Of a stretch of DNA of 64,000 nt, positions 8,658 to 17,880 are shown one piece after another. Made by a program: the position numbers and the translations under genes. Under the pieces are notes generated by a model. That model was not told the origin of the DNA and ran no database searches. It saw only the letters and a list, made by a program, of their open reading frames with translations. The stretch is from Bacteroidota bacterium. GTDB taxonomy: Bacteria; Bacteroidota; Bacteroidia; Chitinophagales; Chitinophagaceae. The stretch covers positions 1 through 64,000 of the forward strand of contig CANGFA010000007.1 of the NCBI GenBank assembly GCA_947453145.1. Reading direction: 5' to 3'. How positions within the stretch are numbered: position 1 is the first letter of the stretch; every line of letters starts with the position of its first letter.

Positions 8658-10532
8658 ATGCAAAAAGGTCAAATACGTGTACAGACGGAAAACATTTTTC
8701 CCATTATTAAAAAGTTTCTTTACAGTGATCATGAGATTTTTTTACGTGAATTGGTGAGTAATGCGGTGGATGCTGCTCAAAAATTAAAAACATTACATGG
8801 CAAGGGGGAAGCCAAAGGGGACTTAGGTGAATTAAAAGTAGAAGTGGTTTTGGATGCGAAAGAAAAAACTATTTCTATAATTGACAACGGAGTGGGTATG
8901 TCTGGCGAAGAAGTGGACAAATACATTAACCAAGTTGCCTTTAGTGGCGCCGAAGAATTTGTAAACAAATACAAGGATGCAAGTATTATTGGTCATTTTG
9001 GTTTAGGCTTTTACAGCTCCTTTATGGTGAGTAGTAAAGTGGATATTTATTCCAAAAGCCATACAGGTGCACCAGGTGTATTTTGGAGTTGCGATGGTAG
9101 TACCGAATATGAATTATACGAAGTAGACTATAGCAATAGAGGGACTAAAATTGTTTTACACATTAACGAAGAGAGTGCGGAGTTTTTAGACGCACATAGA
9201 GTAAAAGGAATATTAGAGCGTTTTTGTAAGTTCTTGCCGGTAGCCATTTATTTTACAGATGCCAACGCAACCAAGCCAGAAGCTAAGTCTGATGGGGAAG
9301 TGGAGGATGCGATTGAGCTTGCCAAGCCCATTAACAATACCAATCCTTTATGGGTGCGTAAACCTTCTGAATTAACCAAGGAGGATTATGAAAATTTTTA
9401 CAAGGAACTTTATCCATTTGGCGAAACGCCTTTATTCTGGATTCATTTAAATGTAGATTATCCATTTAACTTAACAGGTATTTTATATTTCCCTAAAATC
9501 AAACAAAGCTTTGAAATACAAAAAGACAAGATTCAATTGTATTGCAACCAAGTTTTTGTAACGGATGAGGTAAAAGATATTGTGCCAGAATTTTTAATGT
9601 TATTACATGGCGTTATAGATAGTCCAGACATTCCTTTAAACGTGAGTCGTAGCTATTTGCAAGGTGATCCAAATGTTAAAAAAATTAATGCGCATATCAC
9701 TAAAAAAGTTGCTGATAAATTAGAGGAAATATTTAACAACGATCGTAAATCATTTGAGGACAAGTGGGAAAGCTTAGGCTTGTTTGTGAAGTATGGTATG
9801 ATTACAGACGATAAATTTTTAGAGAAAGGAAATAAGTTTTTGATTTTAGAAGACGCTGCAGAAAAAGGAAAGTTCTATACTTTAGATGAGTACAAAACCA
9901 CAACAGAAGCCTCGCAGAAAAATAAGGACGGCAAGCAAGTATTATTATACACAACTAATCCGGTGCAACAGGATGCTTTTATACAAGCTGCAGTTGGTAA
10001 AGGGTACAAAGTGGTTAAATTAGAAACTATGGTTGACGCTGCTTTCATTAACAATGTAGAAATGAAATGGGATGGCGTTCAGTTTGTTCGTGTAGATGCC
10101 GATGTGGTTGACAACTTAATTGACAAGCAAGAAAATGTTGATTCTGTATTAAGTAAAGAAGAGGTGGAACAAGCAAAGAAATTATTTGAGTTCCAAGTTC
10201 CTGAAATCACGTTGACAGTAGAAGTAAAAGGATTAAGGGCAAATGCTGCTCCCGTAATTGCAACCCGACCTGAATTTATGCGTCGTATGAAAGATATGGC
10301 CAGTATGGGTGGCGGAGGGATGACTGCATTTTATGCGCAAATGCCAGACGAAGTAAATTTAACAATAAATGGAAACCATCCAATTTATCAGGCTTTATTA
10401 AAAGAAGCCGACGCCGATAAACAACAAAAGCAAGCGCGTAATTTAGCGGACCTTGCCTTATTATCTCAGGGCTTATTAAACGGCGCCGAGCTTACAAATT
10501 TTATAAATAGAAGTGTTGATTTATTGAAATAA
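8658..10532 (+). CDS. htpG: Molecular chaperone HtpG (Hsp90)
   Basis: The 624-aa protein shows the GHKL ATPase domain of Hsp90: LRELVSNAVDAAQKL (residues about 28-42), DNGVGM (about 80) and GHFGLGFYS (about 114-122). The middle domain contains LNVSRSYLQGD and the C-terminal dimerisation domain completes the chaperone. The frame is open from a TTG at 8592, but the family start MQKGQIRVQTENIF fits the ATG at 8658. A near-consensus -7 element (TACCTTTA, 8621-8628) lies upstream. It probably assists folding of client proteins under stress. Confidence 0.97.
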   Translation: MQKGQIRVQTENIFPIIKKFLYSDHEIFLRELVSNAVDAAQKLKTLHGKGEAKGDLGELKVEVVLDAKEKTISIIDNGVGMSGEEVDKYINQVAFSGAEEFVNKYKDASIIGHFGLGFYSSFMVSSKVDIYSKSHTGAPGVFWSCDGSTEYELYEVDYSNRGTKIVLHINEESAEFLDAHRVKGILERFCKFLPVAIYFTDANATKPEAKSDGEVEDAIELAKPINNTNPLWVRKPSELTKEDYENFYKELYPFGETPLFWIHLNVDYPFNLTGILYFPKIKQSFEIQKDKIQLYCNQVFVTDEVKDIVPEFLMLLHGVIDSPDIPLNVSRSYLQGDPNVKKINAHITKKVADKLEEIFNNDRKSFEDKWESLGLFVKYGMITDDKFLEKGNKFLILEDAAEKGKFYTLDEYKTTTEASQKNKDGKQVLLYTTNPVQQDAFIQAAVGKGYKVVKLETMVDAAFINNVEMKWDGVQFVRVDADVVDNLIDKQENVDSVLSKEEVEQAKKLFEFQVPEITLTVEVKGLRANAAPVIATRPEFMRRMKDMASMGGGGMTAFYAQMPDEVNLTINGNHPIYQALLKEADADKQQKQARNLADLALLSQGLLNGAELTNFINRSVDLLK

Positions 10533-10573
10533 AATAGCCGGTATAAGATTTTTAAAATGGGCTTGAAATAAAT

Positions 10574-10608
10574 AAAAAAAGTGATCTCAATTAGAGATCA
10601 CTTTTTTT
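10574..10608. terminator. Bidirectional terminator between htpG and recJ
   Basis: An 8-bp perfect stem (GTGATCTC at 10581-10588 with GAGATCAC at 10594-10601) is flanked by seven A's and seven T's. It can end both the plus-strand htpG transcript and the minus-strand recJ operon. Confidence 0.92.
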
Positions 10609-10673
10609 ATTTTATATGGGTGGGTTATGGTACGCTCTCTAGCATCCATATTTTAAATTATTTTATTATTTTT

Positions 10674-12380
10674 CTAGTTATTTATTTCAGTCGGCTTTAT
10701 ATCAACCACCTGCATTTGAACGGACTGGTTTCCCTGCCATTCATTTAATTGTAATTGAAATACCAAATCAAAAGGCTTGCCCGATTTGATGATTTTCATA
10801 TGTTCTGGCATATTATAGCCAATGCCCCTAACGTTTGATTTGCCTTGCGTTACACTAAAGCTAATATGTTGCTCTTTTACTAATTTGGTATAACCCGAAT
10901 CGTATACTCCTTTTGCAATAAATAAGGGGCGCATATTATCTGGTCCAAAAGGTTCCATTTGAGCAATGATATTATAAAATTGCAATCCGATATCGTCTAA
11001 AGCAAGTGTTGCATTAATGGTAATTTCCGGTGTTAATTGGTCCTCAGTAATTCGGGAAGCAACTGCATCCTCAAATGCAATTTTAAATCCTTCTAATGCA
11101 TCCACAGACATGGTCATTCCTGCGGCTGCAAAGTGTCCACCATAACCCAGTAAATGGGCGCGACAGGCATGTAGGGCTTCATATAAATTAAATCCATTCA
11201 CACTTCTCGCACTGCCGGCAATTACGTCGCCACTTTGGGTTAGTACAATGGTAGGTTTATAATATTTCTCTATGAGTCTGCTTGCAACAATGCCTACTAC
11301 CCCTTTATGCCAATGGGGTTGAAACACCACTGATGACTTTTTAGTGTCATGCAATGGATCCTCTTCAATTTGCGCCAATGCTTCTTCGGTTATTGTGGTA
11401 TCCGCTTCACGTCTATCTAAATTATCTTGTTGTAAGATGGAACCAAAAGCTAAGGCTTTTTCATAATCAGTTTCTATAAATAATTGAACCGCTTTTTTAG
11501 CATCGTCCATTCGGCCAGCAGCATTAATACGGGGAGCTACTGCAAAAACTAAATTGGTAATACGCATGGGCCCCGTTTGTTTTGCTAATTCCATCAATGC
11601 TTTTAAACCAGGGGATGGGTTATCATTTACTTTTTGAACTCCAAAAAATGCGAGGGTTCTATTCTCGTCGGTTATGGGAACAATATCTGCAGCAATGGCA
11701 GTTGCTACTAAATCTAAATATTGTAAATAGGATTCAGCGGGCATTTGATGAACTTGTGCTAATGCGGTAATTAATTTAAACACTACGCCGCATCCACATA
11801 ATTCTTTATAGGGGTAGTTGCAGTCAATTTGTTTTGCATTTAAGATAGCAACAGCGGGGGGTAAAATTTCATCGGGTAAATGGTGGTCACAAATAATAAA
11901 ATCCATGCCTAAAGAAGTTGCATAGGCAATAAGGTCGGTAGACTTGATTCCGCAGTCCACGGATATAATTAAATCAAATCCATTTTGTTTCGCAAAGTCA
12001 ATACCTATTTTTGAAATACCATATCCTTCCTTATATCGGTGCGGAATATAATAATCTATATTATTGGATAATTGTTTTAAAAACTGATATAGGGTCGCTA
12101 CCGAAGTAGTGCCGTCTACATCGTAATCGCCAAAGACCAATATTTTTTGATTGGCTTTTATAGCCTTATTAATTCTGTCCACTGCTTTGCGCATATCTTT
12201 CATTAACCAAGGGTCATGCAAATGTGCTAGGCTTGGTCTAAAAAACTGTTTTGCTGCTTCAAAATCGGTAATGCCTCTTTGAACAAGGAGCTCGCATAAT
12301 ATGGGATGAATTTTAAGTGCATCTTGTAATGCGCGCACATGAGCCGGATTGGCGGATATTAAGTTCCATCTTTTTTCCAT
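10674..12380 (-). CDS. recJ: Single-stranded-DNA-specific exonuclease RecJ
   Basis: The 568-aa protein has the DHH phosphoesterase motifs FGDYDVDGTTS (about residues 83-93), ISVDCGIKS and CDHHLP (about 159-164). The DHHA1 motif GYGGHFAAAGMTM (about 405-417) and a C-terminal OB-like domain follow. RecJ degrades single-stranded DNA 5' to 3' with Mn2+/Mg2+ during recombination and mismatch repair. Its ATG overlaps the stop of the upstream polyprenyl synthase (TAATG arrangement), so the two are probably co-translated. Confidence 0.96.
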   Translation of the reverse strand: MEKRWNLISANPAHVRALQDALKIHPILCELLVQRGITDFEAAKQFFRPSLAHLHDPWLMKDMRKAVDRINKAIKANQKILVFGDYDVDGTTSVATLYQFLKQLSNNIDYYIPHRYKEGYGISKIGIDFAKQNGFDLIISVDCGIKSTDLIAYATSLGMDFIICDHHLPDEILPPAVAILNAKQIDCNYPYKELCGCGVVFKLITALAQVHQMPAESYLQYLDLVATAIAADIVPITDENRTLAFFGVQKVNDNPSPGLKALMELAKQTGPMRITNLVFAVAPRINAAGRMDDAKKAVQLFIETDYEKALAFGSILQQDNLDRREADTTITEEALAQIEEDPLHDTKKSSVVFQPHWHKGVVGIVASRLIEKYYKPTIVLTQSGDVIAGSARSVNGFNLYEALHACRAHLLGYGGHFAAAGMTMSVDALEGFKIAFEDAVASRITEDQLTPEITINATLALDDIGLQFYNIIAQMEPFGPDNMRPLFIAKGVYDSGYTKLVKEQHISFSVTQGKSNVRGIGYNMPEHMKIIKSGKPFDLVFQLQLNEWQGNQSVQMQVVDIKPTEINN

Positions 12381-13342
12381 TAGTAGGCGCGGTCGGTTGT
12401 GTAACGAACAAGTTCTTCTAAAGCAGCCCTAGCTGGACTTTCTGGAAAGCTATGTAAAATTGAAAGTGCTTTATCACGATATTCAATCATTTTTTGAGTT
12501 GCATATTCAATACCGCCATTTGAAATTACATGGTCTATTACAAATTTGACTTTCTTTTTATTATTGTTATTATTTTTAACAATATGTATTATTTCTTTTT
12601 TCAATCCCGGCGCTACTTTTTGTAATACATGAATAAGAGGCAGCGTTAATTTTTTTTCTTTAATATCATTGCCGGTTGGCTTTCCAATCACCGCATCGCC
12701 ATAATCAAAAAGGTCGTCTTTAATTTGAAAAGCCATACCTACCATTTCACCAAATTCACGCATCTTTTGAACAATGGCTTCGTCCTTAGTTACGGAACAA
12801 GCACCCGCCCCACAACTAGAAGCCAATAAGCTTGCTGTTTTACCATTAATAATTTCATAATAAACCGACTCATCAAAGTTTAAATTCCTTGTTTTCTCTA
12901 TTTGCAGTAATTCACCTTCGCTCATTTTTTTGACAGCATTCGATAAAATGGTCAATATATCAAAGTCCTTATTTTCTAAAGAAAGTAATAAGCCCTTTGA
13001 TAATAAATAATCGCCAACTAAAACTGCAATTTTATTTTTCCATAATGCATTAATGGAAAACAGGCCTCTTCTTTCCAAAGCATCGTCTACCACATCATCG
13101 TGAACCAATGTAGCGGTATGTAATAATTCCACTAAACTCGCGGCCCGATAGGTGGAGTCAGAAATCTCGCCGTGCAACTTTGCGGAAAGCAATACAAACA
13201 TGGGACGCATTTGTTTTCCTTTGCGTTTTACAATGTATTGCATGATTCTATCTAAAAGGGAAACACGACTTTTTACAGCATCCTTAAAATGCTTTTCAAA
13301 TTCTTCTAATTCTTTTCCGATTACTTCTTTTGCTAATTTCAT
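12380..13342 (-). CDS. Trans-polyprenyl diphosphate synthase
   Basis: The 320-aa protein has the first Asp-rich motif in LLHTATLVHDDVVDDA (DDVVD, about residues 77-81) and the second in FQIKDDLFDYGD (about 207-218), plus a GKTASLL segment. These bind Mg-diphosphate in head-to-tail prenyl synthases. The length and motifs fit an octaprenyl-type (IspB-like) enzyme making the menaquinone side chain, but product length cannot be read from sequence. It is in a minus-strand run HAD phosphatase - prenyl synthase - recJ with 12-bp and overlapping junctions. Confidence 0.9.
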   Translation of the reverse strand: MKLAKEVIGKELEEFEKHFKDAVKSRVSLLDRIMQYIVKRKGKQMRPMFVLLSAKLHGEISDSTYRAASLVELLHTATLVHDDVVDDALERRGLFSINALWKNKIAVLVGDYLLSKGLLLSLENKDFDILTILSNAVKKMSEGELLQIEKTRNLNFDESVYYEIINGKTASLLASSCGAGACSVTKDEAIVQKMREFGEMVGMAFQIKDDLFDYGDAVIGKPTGNDIKEKKLTLPLIHVLQKVAPGLKKEIIHIVKNNNNNKKKVKFVIDHVISNGGIEYATQKMIEYRDKALSILHSFPESPARAALEELVRYTTDRAY

Positions 13343-13354
13343 TGGGCCAATAAT

Positions 13355-14017
13355 TTAAGGATTAAGCATATTAAAATGTAAGGCCCCAAAGTTTTGTAAG
13401 GAAGAAAGTTTTAAATCTGCAGCTCCCCAATGTTCATGTTTAATATCTTCTGCGGAAGGAACTACTACGCAAGTCATTCTTGCAGCTTTCGCTGCAATCA
13501 TGCCGTAATAAGAATCCTCAAAACAAATACAAGCTAGCGGATTGGTATGCATAGCACTCGCACAATCCAAATAAACTTGCGGATGTGGTTTTGCATAGGG
13601 TAAATGTTGTGCGGAACAACTTGCATGAATATAGGATCTAATGCCTAATTTATCTTTTACCCATTCTATTAATTCAATAGGGGAAGAACTCGCTAAACCC
13701 ATTTTGAAATCTTGTTGTAAGAAAAATTCAAAAACATGTTCGACACCCGGCATCAAGGTAGCTTCCTTGTCAATGAGTTCAAGTGCTAATTGAATTATCT
13801 TTTTTTCAACAATCTCATTTTGACTAATTGGTACATTAAATTTTTGCAACCAAAATGCAACAAATTCTTTGGATCTTAATCCAGTTGTAATGGCATATTG
13901 TTGTTGTGTTAACACAATACCATATTGCCTAAAAATTTCGGTTGCGGCTTTGTTCCACAATGGCTCACTGTTAATTAACAGTCCGTCAATATCAAAAATA
14001 ACCGCCGATTTTTTCAT
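13355..14017 (-). CDS. HAD-superfamily phosphatase (beta-phosphoglucomutase-like)
   Basis: The 220-aa protein has HAD motif I FDIDGLLINSEPLW (D9 and D11), motif II ASSSP (about 114), motif III Lys in KPHPQVYLD (about 147) and motif IV FEDSYYGMIAAKAA (about 170). It looks like a sugar-phosphate phosphatase of the HxpB/YniC type. The substrate is inferred only from subfamily resemblance. It heads the HAD - prenyl synthase - recJ run. A near-consensus -7 box (TATCTTTA, 14022-14029) ends 4 nt before the ATG, suggesting a leaderless message. Confidence 0.85.
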   Translation of the reverse strand: MKKSAVIFDIDGLLINSEPLWNKAATEIFRQYGIVLTQQQYAITTGLRSKEFVAFWLQKFNVPISQNEIVEKKIIQLALELIDKEATLMPGVEHVFEFFLQQDFKMGLASSSPIELIEWVKDKLGIRSYIHASCSAQHLPYAKPHPQVYLDCASAMHTNPLACICFEDSYYGMIAAKAARMTCVVVPSAEDIKHEHWGAADLKLSSLQNFGALHFNMLNP

Positions 14018-14021
14018 TGCC

Positions 14022-14029
14022 TAAAGATA
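14022..14029 (-). promoter_or_regulatory. Near-consensus -7 element of the HAD gene
   Basis: TATCTTTA on the minus strand differs from TAnnTTTG at the last base only. Exactly 4 nt separate it from the ATG at 14017. Confidence 0.45.
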
Positions 14030-14071
14030 CAATATTTGTACTATCTTGCAGACCTAACAATTGATTACATA

Positions 14072-14848
14072 ATGACCTTATTTGATCGGTTAAAAAATAT
14101 CAGAATTTTTCGTTCAATCATTTATGGTTTAGTAGGTTTATTTACATATCCAGGACTTGCTTTATTTAATAAAATTAAGATTGAAGGAACTGAAAATTTA
14201 GTTGATTTACCCAGGGAAAGAGTGTTGTTTGTAAGCAATCATCAAACCTATTTTGGGGATGTAATTGCTTTTGTACATATTTTTTGTGCTTTCAAGTGGC
14301 GCAAGTTTAACAAGTTAGGGATCCCCTATTATTTATTAAATCCATTCACCAATCTTTATTTTGTTGCAGCCGAAGAGACCATGAATAATAATTGGCTTTC
14401 GAGATTGTTTAAATTAGGTGGTGCCTTAACCGTGAAAAGAACTTGGAGGGCCGAGGGCATGGATGTAAGTAGAGAAAGGGATACCGTAGATACACAAAAA
14501 ATTGACCAAGCTTTGTTAAAAAGTTGGGTTATTACATTTCCGCAAGGAACTACAAAACCATTTGCGCCAGGTAGAAAAGGCACTGCACATATCATTAAAA
14601 ACAATCGTCCAATAGTAGTTCCTGTTGTGATTAATGGATTCTGGAGGGCCTTTACTAAAAAAGGGCTTACGTTTAAAAAAGTAGGCACTACGCTCACAGT
14701 TCGTATTAAAGCACCTTTAAATATTGATTATAATGCACCAGTGGAAGAAATTCTTTCACAAGTAATGGAAGCCATTGAGCAAAGCAAGGATTTTATGCTT
14801 AAGGGAAAGCATCATCAGCTAAATAATGCTAATAAAGCTGCAGTATAG
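14072..14848 (+). CDS. Lysophospholipid acyltransferase family protein (PlsC-like)
   Basis: The 258-aa protein carries an acyltransferase motif I in VSNHQTYFGD and motif III in FPQGTTKPFAPGRKG. Both deviate from textbook PlsC: there are five residues between His and Asp instead of four, and the Glu of FPEGT is Gln. A hydrophobic N-terminal segment (SIIYGLVGLFTYPGLALF) should anchor it at the inner membrane. It probably acylates a lysolipid or related acceptor. The frame is open from a TTG at 14036, but a possible -7 element (TATCTTGC, 14042-14049) lies inside that stretch, so the ATG at 14072 is preferred. Confidence 0.78.
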   Translation: MTLFDRLKNIRIFRSIIYGLVGLFTYPGLALFNKIKIEGTENLVDLPRERVLFVSNHQTYFGDVIAFVHIFCAFKWRKFNKLGIPYYLLNPFTNLYFVAAEETMNNNWLSRLFKLGGALTVKRTWRAEGMDVSRERDTVDTQKIDQALLKSWVITFPQGTTKPFAPGRKGTAHIIKNNRPIVVPVVINGFWRAFTKKGLTFKKVGTTLTVRIKAPLNIDYNAPVEEILSQVMEAIEQSKDFMLKGKHHQLNNANKAAV

Positions 14849-14873
14849 CGGTTGTAAACAAGGGAGCAATTAA

Positions 14874-15398
14874 CTAATCGTGAATAAAAAATGCTTTTAA
14901 TTCCGTAGCATCATCTGGTTTCATTTTGCCAGATAAAACAAGCCTCATTTGACGACGTCTTAATGCACCATCATAATATTTAATTTCTTCTTCTGATTCG
15001 GCAATAATTTCCGGTACTTTTTTAGGGTGCTTATTTTCATCTAAAGCAACAAAAGTAAAAAAGGCCTCATTACTTAATACCCTGGTTTGTGAAATCATAT
15101 TTTGATTCCAAACTTTTAAATGAATTTCCATAGAAGTATTAAATGCGCGGGTTACAATCGCTTCAATGCAAATCACATTTCCTAATTTAATAGGAGTTTT
15201 AAAACTAATATTGTCTACCGATGCAGTCATTGCTGCCGAGTTGCAATGTTTTGCTGCTGAAAGATAAGCGGCAATATCCATCCAATACATTAATTTTCCT
15301 CCCATTAAATCTCCAAAAGTGTTGGTGTCATTGGGTAAAACCAATTCATTCATGGTGATAAAAGAATCACTCGCTTTTCTTGCTTCCATACTATGCAT
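14874..15398 (-). CDS. Acyl-CoA thioesterase (hotdog fold)
   Basis: The 174-aa protein matches the hexameric acyl-CoA thioesterase (YciA/BACH) type: NTFGDLMGGKLMYWMDIAA (about 25-43) with the catalytic-helix Asp, and VDNISFKTPIKLGNV (about 61-75). It hydrolyses acyl-CoA to free acid and CoA; chain-length preference cannot be predicted. Two starts are possible, 15398 and 15389 (MEARK). A perfect -7 box at 15407-15414 is compatible with either. It converges on the acyltransferase with only 25 nt between stops. Confidence 0.88.
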   Translation of the reverse strand: MHSMEARKASDSFITMNELVLPNDTNTFGDLMGGKLMYWMDIAAYLSAAKHCNSAAMTASVDNISFKTPIKLGNVICIEAIVTRAFNTSMEIHLKVWNQNMISQTRVLSNEAFFTFVALDENKHPKKVPEIIAESEEEIKYYDGALRRRQMRLVLSGKMKPDDATELKAFFIHD

Positions 15399-15406
15399 TT
15401 ATAATT

Positions 15407-15414
15407 CAAAGATA
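15407..15414 (-). promoter_or_regulatory. -7 promoter element of the thioesterase gene
   Basis: TATCTTTG on the minus strand matches TAnnTTTG exactly and ends 8 nt before the first ATG. Confidence 0.65.
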
Positions 15415-15421
15415 CAAATAC

Positions 15422-16519
15422 TTATACAACGCAGTGTTCTAGATTTGAAAGGTAGGCTGGGTCTACATCTGCCCCGTGTCCAGGGGTATCGTCAATACTT
15501 AAATGCATGCCTTTAAATTGAACGCCTCCCACAATAGGATCGGCTAAATGACCTAAAAGACAAGTATCCATATCGTAGTATTTTACCTGATTATGTGCCA
15601 TGGCAAAATGCATTTTTGCACTTAAAGCTAGTCTGCTTTCAAGCATACCACCCATCATGCAGGCCATGTTATTTTCACCTGCGATAGCTTGAATTTTTAT
15701 GGCTTCTTGAATACCGCCACTTTTTGAAAATTTGATATTAATTAAATGACAGGCTTTATTGGCAATCAATTTTCTTGCATCATGATGTGTGAAAACAGAT
15801 TCGTCTGCCATGATAGGAATAGGAGAGGCAGCACATAAACCTGGTAAATAATCGTCGTAATATTTATGCATAGGTTGCTCGCAAAATTCAATATCAAAGG
15901 GAGCTAAATTTTGTAACACTACTAAAGCATCTTCCTTTGACCAGCCTTGATTCGCGTCAACTCTTAATTTAATGTTGCTGCCGATTGCATTTCTAATTTG
16001 TTGGATTCTTTCAATGTCTGTTTTAGGATCCTTGCCTAATTTTACTTTAATCATGGAAACGCCGTCTGCTTTAAATTGAATGGCTTGTTCTGCCATTTTT
16101 TCGGGACTGTCAATACCAATAGTTAAATCCGACTCAATCGCCTTTTGCTTGCCTCCTAAAAATGCATATAAAGGTTGGTTGGCAGCTTTCGCAGCAATAT
16201 CATATAAGGCGATATCAAAGGCGCTTTTTATGGTATAATTTCCTGCAATTATTTTATCTAGTTCGGCAAGTCTTGCCTCTATTTCTAAAGGATTTTTCCC
16301 TTTCCAAAATGTTGCAAAATCCTTTGCATGGTGGTAACAACTAGTTTGGGTTTCGCCCACAATCATGGGGAAGGCCGAACATTCGCCAAGTCCTATAATA
16401 CCCTCGTTGGTATGAACTTTGATAAGCACATTTTGCGCATATTCCATAGTTCCAGTTGCAATAGTAAAAGGAACCATAGGTATTTTAAACATATAAATAT
16501 CCGTCTTTGTAATTTTCAT
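15422..16519 (-). CDS. Dipeptide epimerase (enolase superfamily)
   Basis: The 365-aa protein is a muconate-lactonizing-subgroup enolase member. The acid/base lysines lie in MIKVKLG (KxK, about residues 155-161) and NIKFSKSGG (about 261-269). Metal ligands are in RVDANQGW (D), EFCEQP (E) and IMADESVF (D). C-terminal GGMLESRL helps bind the dipeptide in this family. It probably interconverts epimers of peptidoglycan-derived or other dipeptides such as L-Ala-D/L-Glu. The exact dipeptide is not predictable. A near-consensus -7 box (TATCTTTA, 16546-16553) lies upstream. It is divergent from proline dehydrogenase. Confidence 0.88.
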   Translation of the reverse strand: MKITKTDIYMFKIPMVPFTIATGTMEYAQNVLIKVHTNEGIIGLGECSAFPMIVGETQTSCYHHAKDFATFWKGKNPLEIEARLAELDKIIAGNYTIKSAFDIALYDIAAKAANQPLYAFLGGKQKAIESDLTIGIDSPEKMAEQAIQFKADGVSMIKVKLGKDPKTDIERIQQIRNAIGSNIKLRVDANQGWSKEDALVVLQNLAPFDIEFCEQPMHKYYDDYLPGLCAASPIPIMADESVFTHHDARKLIANKACHLINIKFSKSGGIQEAIKIQAIAGENNMACMMGGMLESRLALSAKMHFAMAHNQVKYYDMDTCLLGHLADPIVGGVQFKGMHLSIDDTPGHGADVDPAYLSNLEHCVV

Positions 16520-16611
16520 AACCAGGCGATTAAATTGTAGGATTTTAAAGATACTAATTCTTTGTCATTCGCTTTTTCCAACCGATATTTGTGATACGAA
16601 CTAATGTTAGC

Positions 16612-17802
16612 ATGAACCTATCTTTTGACAATACCCAAAATGCGTTTGCTTATAAAAGCACACCCGATTTAAAGAAAGCAAAATTTTTAATAAGTGTTAT
16701 TCAAAATCCAATCATGGTTGCGCTTGCTACAAAAGCAACGCCACTTTTAATGAAAATGGGCTTACCTATTAATGGCATTTTAAGAAATACCGTTTTTAAA
16801 CAATTTGTAGGGGGTGAAACCTTGGAAGAGTCTGCAAGAACCGCAAAGTTATTGGGCTCTTATGGAGTGCAAGTTATTTTAGATTATGGTGTGGAAGCAA
16901 AGGAAGGAGAGTCCAATTTTGACGAGGTCACTGCTCATATTATTGAAGCTATAGATTTTGCTGCAACCCAAAATAATATTCCATTTGTGAGTGTTAAATT
17001 AACGGGTATTGCTAGTCATGTGTTATTGGAAAATTTAAATGAAGCCCCTCGATTAAGAAGTGGTATTCACGACAGTGAGTCTGAAAATGCAGCCTGGCAA
17101 AGAGTTAGAGAAAGAATGTATGCCATTTGCGATGTTGCCCAAGAGAAAGGTGTGGGTATTTTATTAGATGCCGAAGAAACCTGGATACAAGATCCTATTG
17201 ATCGTTTAGCGATTGAATTAATGAAAGAATACAATCAAGAAAAAGTAGTTGTTTATAACACCTATCAATTGTATCGAAACGATCGTTACCATTTTTTACA
17301 ACTATCTCACAAGTTGGCAAAAGAAGGCGGATTTTTATTAGGCGCAAAATTGGTACGTGGCGCATATATGGAAAAGGAAAGAGCAAGAGCAATTCAAATG
17401 GGATATCCTTCGCCCATTCATATTAATAAGGAAGCAACAGATGCCGATTTTGATGCGGCAGCAAAATTTTGTATTGACAATTTAGGTTCAATTTCCTTAT
17501 TATTGGCTTCCCATAATGAAGCAAGTAATATTGTAATTACTAATGAAATGGAAAAATTAGGAATTGCTAAAAATGATGCCCATGTTCATTTTTCTCAATT
17601 GTATGGCATGGGTGACCATATCACTTTTAATATGGCAGTTCATGGGCTTAATGTTAGTAAGTACCTACCTTTTGGCCCAATCAATGAAGTGATTCCTTAT
17701 TTAATGCGAAGAGCCGAAGAAAATACCAGCGTGAACGGCCAAACTAACAAGGAGTTGGTTTTATTAAAGAAGGAATTGGCAAGAAGAAATTCAAAAAAGT
17801 AG
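16612..17802 (+). CDS. Proline dehydrogenase
   Basis: The 396-aa protein has the monofunctional proline dehydrogenase TIM-barrel motifs: VILDYGVEAKEGE, LDAEETW, KLVRGAYMEKERARA (FAD/substrate Arg), LASHNEAS and a C-terminal PFGPINEVIPYLMRRAEEN. It oxidises L-proline to pyrroline-5-carboxylate with FAD and passes electrons to quinone. The frame is open from a GTG at 16591, but a near-consensus -7 (GATATTTG, 16584-16591) overlaps that codon, so the ATG at 16612 (MNLSFDNTQNAF) is chosen. No P5C dehydrogenase lies nearby. Confidence 0.93.
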   Translation: MNLSFDNTQNAFAYKSTPDLKKAKFLISVIQNPIMVALATKATPLLMKMGLPINGILRNTVFKQFVGGETLEESARTAKLLGSYGVQVILDYGVEAKEGESNFDEVTAHIIEAIDFAATQNNIPFVSVKLTGIASHVLLENLNEAPRLRSGIHDSESENAAWQRVRERMYAICDVAQEKGVGILLDAEETWIQDPIDRLAIELMKEYNQEKVVVYNTYQLYRNDRYHFLQLSHKLAKEGGFLLGAKLVRGAYMEKERARAIQMGYPSPIHINKEATDADFDAAAKFCIDNLGSISLLLASHNEASNIVITNEMEKLGIAKNDAHVHFSQLYGMGDHITFNMAVHGLNVSKYLPFGPINEVIPYLMRRAEENTSVNGQTNKELVLLKKELARRNSKK

Positions 17803-17880
17803 ATATCTTTTATTTTTCACAGCTTCTCCCCAACCACTTAAAATGTTTCAAATTAAGGGGCAATGGTTGTAAATTGCAGC

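Noticed and set aside
14356..14697. 113-codon minus-strand ORF opposite the acyltransferase
   Set aside because: Antisense shadow of a recognisable enzyme. No motif.
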